From NCBI GenBank assembly GCA_002401545.1, contig NVTJ01000067.1, positions 1-7,910 on the forward strand: a stretch of 7,910 nt of DNA. The letters are read 5' to 3'. Positions 5,320 through 7,910 of this stretch are shown here, in pieces (position 1 is the first letter of the stretch; every line of letters starts with the position of its first letter). This DNA is from Alphaproteobacteria bacterium. GTDB taxonomy: Bacteria; Pseudomonadota; Alphaproteobacteria; Sphingomonadales; Emcibacteraceae. The translations under genes were made by a program, and so were the position numbers. The notes under the pieces were generated by a model, which was given only the letters and a program-made list of their open reading frames with translations, did not search any database and had not been told where the DNA came from.

Positions 5320-7910
5320 TTATTCTGCGGGATGCGGCAAAACCTGCTTTAACTCCCAGCCAAACAGATCATAGATTCTGTCCCTTGTCCGTGACATCAG
5401 GATATAGAGCACCGGCACCAGAATGAGGGTGACGATTGTGGCAAACAAAACACCAAAGGCCAGCGACACCACTGCCGGAATCAGGAACTTCGCCTGCACG
5501 CTGCTTTCCATCATCAGGGGAACCAGACCGATGAAAGTGGTGAAAGACGTCAGGAAGATGGGACGGAAGCGTTCCTCGGCCGAAATCTCAATCGCCTGTA
5601 TCACATCATAGCCCTTTTCCCGCAGACCACAGATATAATCCACCAGCACCAGATTATCATTGATCACAACGCCCATGGCCGCCGCGATACCCAGAATAGA
5701 GAAAATGCTGATATCCATACCCAGGAACAGATGACCCAATACGGCCCCCATATAGCCAAAGGGCAAAGCGGTGAAGATAATGAACGGCTTGAAATAAGAC
5801 TTGAAGGCAATGGCAAACAGGATATAGATAATGAACAGGCCGAAACCAAAATTGGTCATGATAGATGTCATGAACTCCTGCTGTCCTTCGTCCCCGCCAC
5901 CAAATGTGTGGGTGACATTTTTGTATTTCCCCTGCCAGCCGGGAAAGAAATTATCTTTCAGGTCGGTCTTGATCTTGTCAATTTCTGCCGCCTTGCCTTC
6001 TTCAAAAGACGCGATGATCGTCAGTGTGCGCTCGCGGTCCGTCCGGCGGATCGTGGTATAGGCCGGACGATAATCCACATTGGCAACAGAGCCAAAGGGC
6101 ACTTCCCCGCCATCACTGGCCCGCACCCTGAGTTTATTGAGGGTGTCAAAGGACTTGCGGTCATATTCCGGGTAACGCACCATGACTTTGACATCATCAA
6201 TACCGCGCGGCACCCTTTGCACTTCTTCCCCGTAAAAGGCCTGCCGCACCTGACTGCCCAGATCCCGCAGGGAAATTCCAAGATTCTCGGCACTTGGCAC
6301 AAGCGACAGCACCGCCTCGGCCTGCGCCGAATCCGCCGTGTCCGTCACATAGAAAATCGCGTCATATGTGGACAGTCTGGCCTTGAGTTCGGCAGCAGCG
6401 GCTTTGATAGCGTCGCCGTCAGACGAGGACAGGCGGATGCGCATTCCCCGGCTGTCACGGTTAAAGGTATTATCGAACTTTATTTCCTTGGCATCAGGGA
6501 AGAACGGGGTTGCCTCCCGCCACATGGTGGTAATTTCCTCCGTAGTGACCGGGCGGTCTTCCCCAGGTTCCAGAACAAAGAATGCCCGGGCACCCCGGCT
6601 GCTGGCAAAGGCCATGGTTGCTTTGAAGATTTTGTCATCAGGATATTTGGCTTCCAGTTCCTGCACCACTTTATAAGCCGAATTTTCCAGCCCCCTGGTC
6701 GCTTCCTTAACCGTATTAAAGGGCACACCGCTGGGGAAAGTATATTCCGCCCTGATGAAATCCTGCGGAATTGAAGGCTGAAAAGAAAATCCTACATGTC
6801 CGCCCATCTGAATACCGACAATAACCGTAATCAGCATACCGACAAACGCGCTCAGGGTTACTGCTTTATGGCGCAGACATCTGTCGAGAAAAGGCCGGTA
6901 ATATCTGGTCACCGAAATATTGAGAAAATTATCAGCGTATCCTCTGGCAATATTGACATATTTTGTCAGACCAACTCTGGTGAATAATTTAGCCAGAAGG
7001 CCCGGTTTTATTTCTCCGCCGTGACGCAGATGGGCTGGCAATATCAACAGGCTTTCAATGAGGGAAAAGGTCAGTGTTAAAATAACAACAATAGCAATAA
7101 CGGTGGTAAATTGCTTTGTATCCCCTGGCACCAAAGCCAAAGGCGCAAAAAAGATCATCGTGGTCAGGGCCGAGAAAATAACCGGCTTCGCCACCTTGGT
7201 CGCCCCAAGTACAGAAGCCTTCTCACCCGTGACGCCGCGCTGGTTTTCCCGGTGAATATTCTCGCCAATAATAATCGCATCATCCACCACAATCCCCAAA
7301 ATCAGAATGAAGGCAAACATGGCCAGCATATTCAGGGTTTCACCGGTAAAGGGCAGGAACATAAAGGTTCCCATGAAAGATACCGCAATACCAACCACAA
7401 CCCAGGCCGCAAGGCGCGGGGTCAAAAACAGCATCAGGCCCAGAAACACCAGAACAAGACCGCTGAGACCATTACTCATCAGCGTGCTGCCCCGGCTTTT
7501 AAAGCCTTTTGAATTGTCAAGCCAGATGACAGCTTCAACGCCCTCGGGCAATCTGGGCTTCAGGATATTTTCCACATAATCTGTCACCACTTCACTGATC
7601 GCGACAACATTGGGGTTTGCGCCTGAATTAACCCGCAGCAGAATAGCATTTTTACGGTTAATATGAGCCATAAACTTGTCTTCGGAAAAACCATCAACAA
7701 CTGTGGCCACATCCCTGAGCAGCACGCGGGTGCCGTCTTCATTGCGCAAAACAACAATATTCTCGAAATCTTCGCCGGTATAGCCCTGACCCCGGGTCAT
7801 GATCTGGATATTTCCTGAATCATTATCCACTTTACCCGCTGGCATGTTAACCGATGTGCGGGAAATAGCCCGAGCCACCTCATCAAAGCTCAGGCCATAT
7901 TTCTGCAGGG
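5320..7910 (-). CDS. RND-family efflux permease, N-terminus cut by the window edge
   Basis: The frame is open to the right edge (first readable residues LQKYGLSFDEVARAISR), giving 863 residues. The family is usually about 1,030-1,050 aa, so roughly the first 180 (TM1 and part of the porter domain) are missing. It is an inner-membrane proton-driven pump subunit of a tripartite system; the adaptor would be expected just beyond the right edge. Counting from the GTG codon (Val) at 7878, helices TM2-TM7 lie at about 136-358, the second periplasmic loop at 360-670, and TM8-TM12 at about 673-828. The TM4 motif GIVVDDAIIIGENI carries the paired aspartates Asp199-Asp200 (7279-7284), which match Asp407/408 of AcrB. 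In TM10 the motif is GVVINDNLVLVDY, with Asn740 (5659-5661) where AcrB has Lys940. That variant is seen in a large subgroup of RND pumps of mostly unassigned substrate. No frameshift is visible. The substrate is unknown. Confidence 0.93.
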   Translation of the reverse strand, partial: LQKYGLSFDEVARAISRTSVNMPAGKVDNDSGNIQIMTRGQGYTGEDFENIVVLRNEDGTRVLLRDVATVVDGFSEDKFMAHINRKNAILLRVNSGANPNVVAISEVVTDYVENILKPRLPEGVEAVIWLDNSKGFKSRGSTLMSNGLSGLVLVFLGLMLFLTPRLAAWVVVGIAVSFMGTFMFLPFTGETLNMLAMFAFILILGIVVDDAIIIGENIHRENQRGVTGEKASVLGATKVAKPVIFSALTTMIFFAPLALVPGDTKQFTTVIAIVVILTLTFSLIESLLILPAHLRHGGEIKPGLLAKLFTRVGLTKYVNIARGYADNFLNISVTRYYRPFLDRCLRHKAVTLSAFVGMLITVIVGIQMGGHVGFSFQPSIPQDFIRAEYTFPSGVPFNTVKEATRGLENSAYKVVQELEAKYPDDKIFKATMAFASSRGARAFFVLEPGEDRPVTTEEITTMWREATPFFPDAKEIKFDNTFNRDSRGMRIRLSSSDGDAIKAAAAELKARLSTYDAIFYVTDTADSAQAEAVLSLVPSAENLGISLRDLGSQVRQAFYGEEVQRVPRGIDDVKVMVRYPEYDRKSFDTLNKLRVRASDGGEVPFGSVANVDYRPAYTTIRRTDRERTLTIIASFEEGKAAEIDKIKTDLKDNFFPGWQGKYKNVTHTFGGGDEGQQEFMTSIMTNFGFGLFIIYILFAIAFKSYFKPFIIFTALPFGYMGAVLGHLFLGMDISIFSILGIAAAMGVVINDNLVLVDYICGLREKGYDVIQAIEISAEERFRPIFLTSFTTFIGLVPLMMESSVQAKFLIPAVVSLAFGVLFATIVTLILVPVLYILMSRTRDRIYDLFGWELKQVLPHPAE

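Noticed and set aside
5731..6774. A 347-codon open frame antisense to the RND gene
   Set aside because: Its codons are exactly in register with the RND codons, so its stops would need TTA, CTA or TCA codons in the sense gene, which are rare here. The translation shows no recognisable domain, and the RND reading is unambiguous.
7111..7512. A 133-codon plus-strand open frame inside the RND gene
   Set aside because: Its translation is low-complexity (rich in Gln, Asn, His and Lys) and lies opposite conserved RND helices TM2-TM6, so it is a shadow of the real gene.

Overview
The window is a gene-dense stretch of chromosome of roughly even base composition, with six sizeable protein genes and almost no intergenic space. 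The gene families point to a Gram-negative proteobacterium. There is a tripartite-type RND efflux permease, a Sec-exported metallohydrolase and an outer-membrane-type lipoprotein protease. A secreted nuclease carries the GIQAPKLPL variant and a C-terminal extension that I associate with alphaproteobacteria. An alphaproteobacterium, possibly marine, is my best guess from family resemblance only. I see no rRNA, tRNA, CRISPR array, insertion sequence, phage gene or integration site.

Layout, left to right: (1) bases 1-55 probably hold the last codons of an upstream gene and the ribosome binding site of the next. (2) 56-934 (+) is a ten-helix EamA/DMT-type transporter. (3) 941-2263 (-) is an exported M20-family amidohydrolase that meets the transporter tail to tail across 6 bp. 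(4) 2350-2976 (-) is a glutathione S-transferase-like protein, upstream of and co-directional with the amidohydrolase across an 86 bp gap. (5) A 49 bp divergent region follows, with a good minus-strand promoter. (6) 3026-3814 (+) is an exported thermonuclease-fold protein with altered active-site residues. (7) 3826-5319 (+) is an M48 zinc-protease lipoprotein with a C-terminal LysM-like segment, apparently translationally coupled to the nuclease gene. (8) 5320-7910 (-) is an RND efflux permease cut by the right edge, whose stop codon directly abuts that of the protease.

The most defined unit is the nuclease-protease pair: one transcriptional direction, a ribosome binding site overlapping the upstream stop codon, and both products predicted to leave the cytoplasm. 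The GST and amidohydrolase may share a transcript. The transporter and the RND pump belong to units extending beyond the window. Most of the window looks like ordinary housekeeping and envelope genes. I found no convincing undescribed multi-gene system. The points most worth a second look are the substituted nuclease active site, its coupling to the M48 lipoprotein, the RND pump lacking the usual TM10 lysine, and the compact head-to-head promoter.
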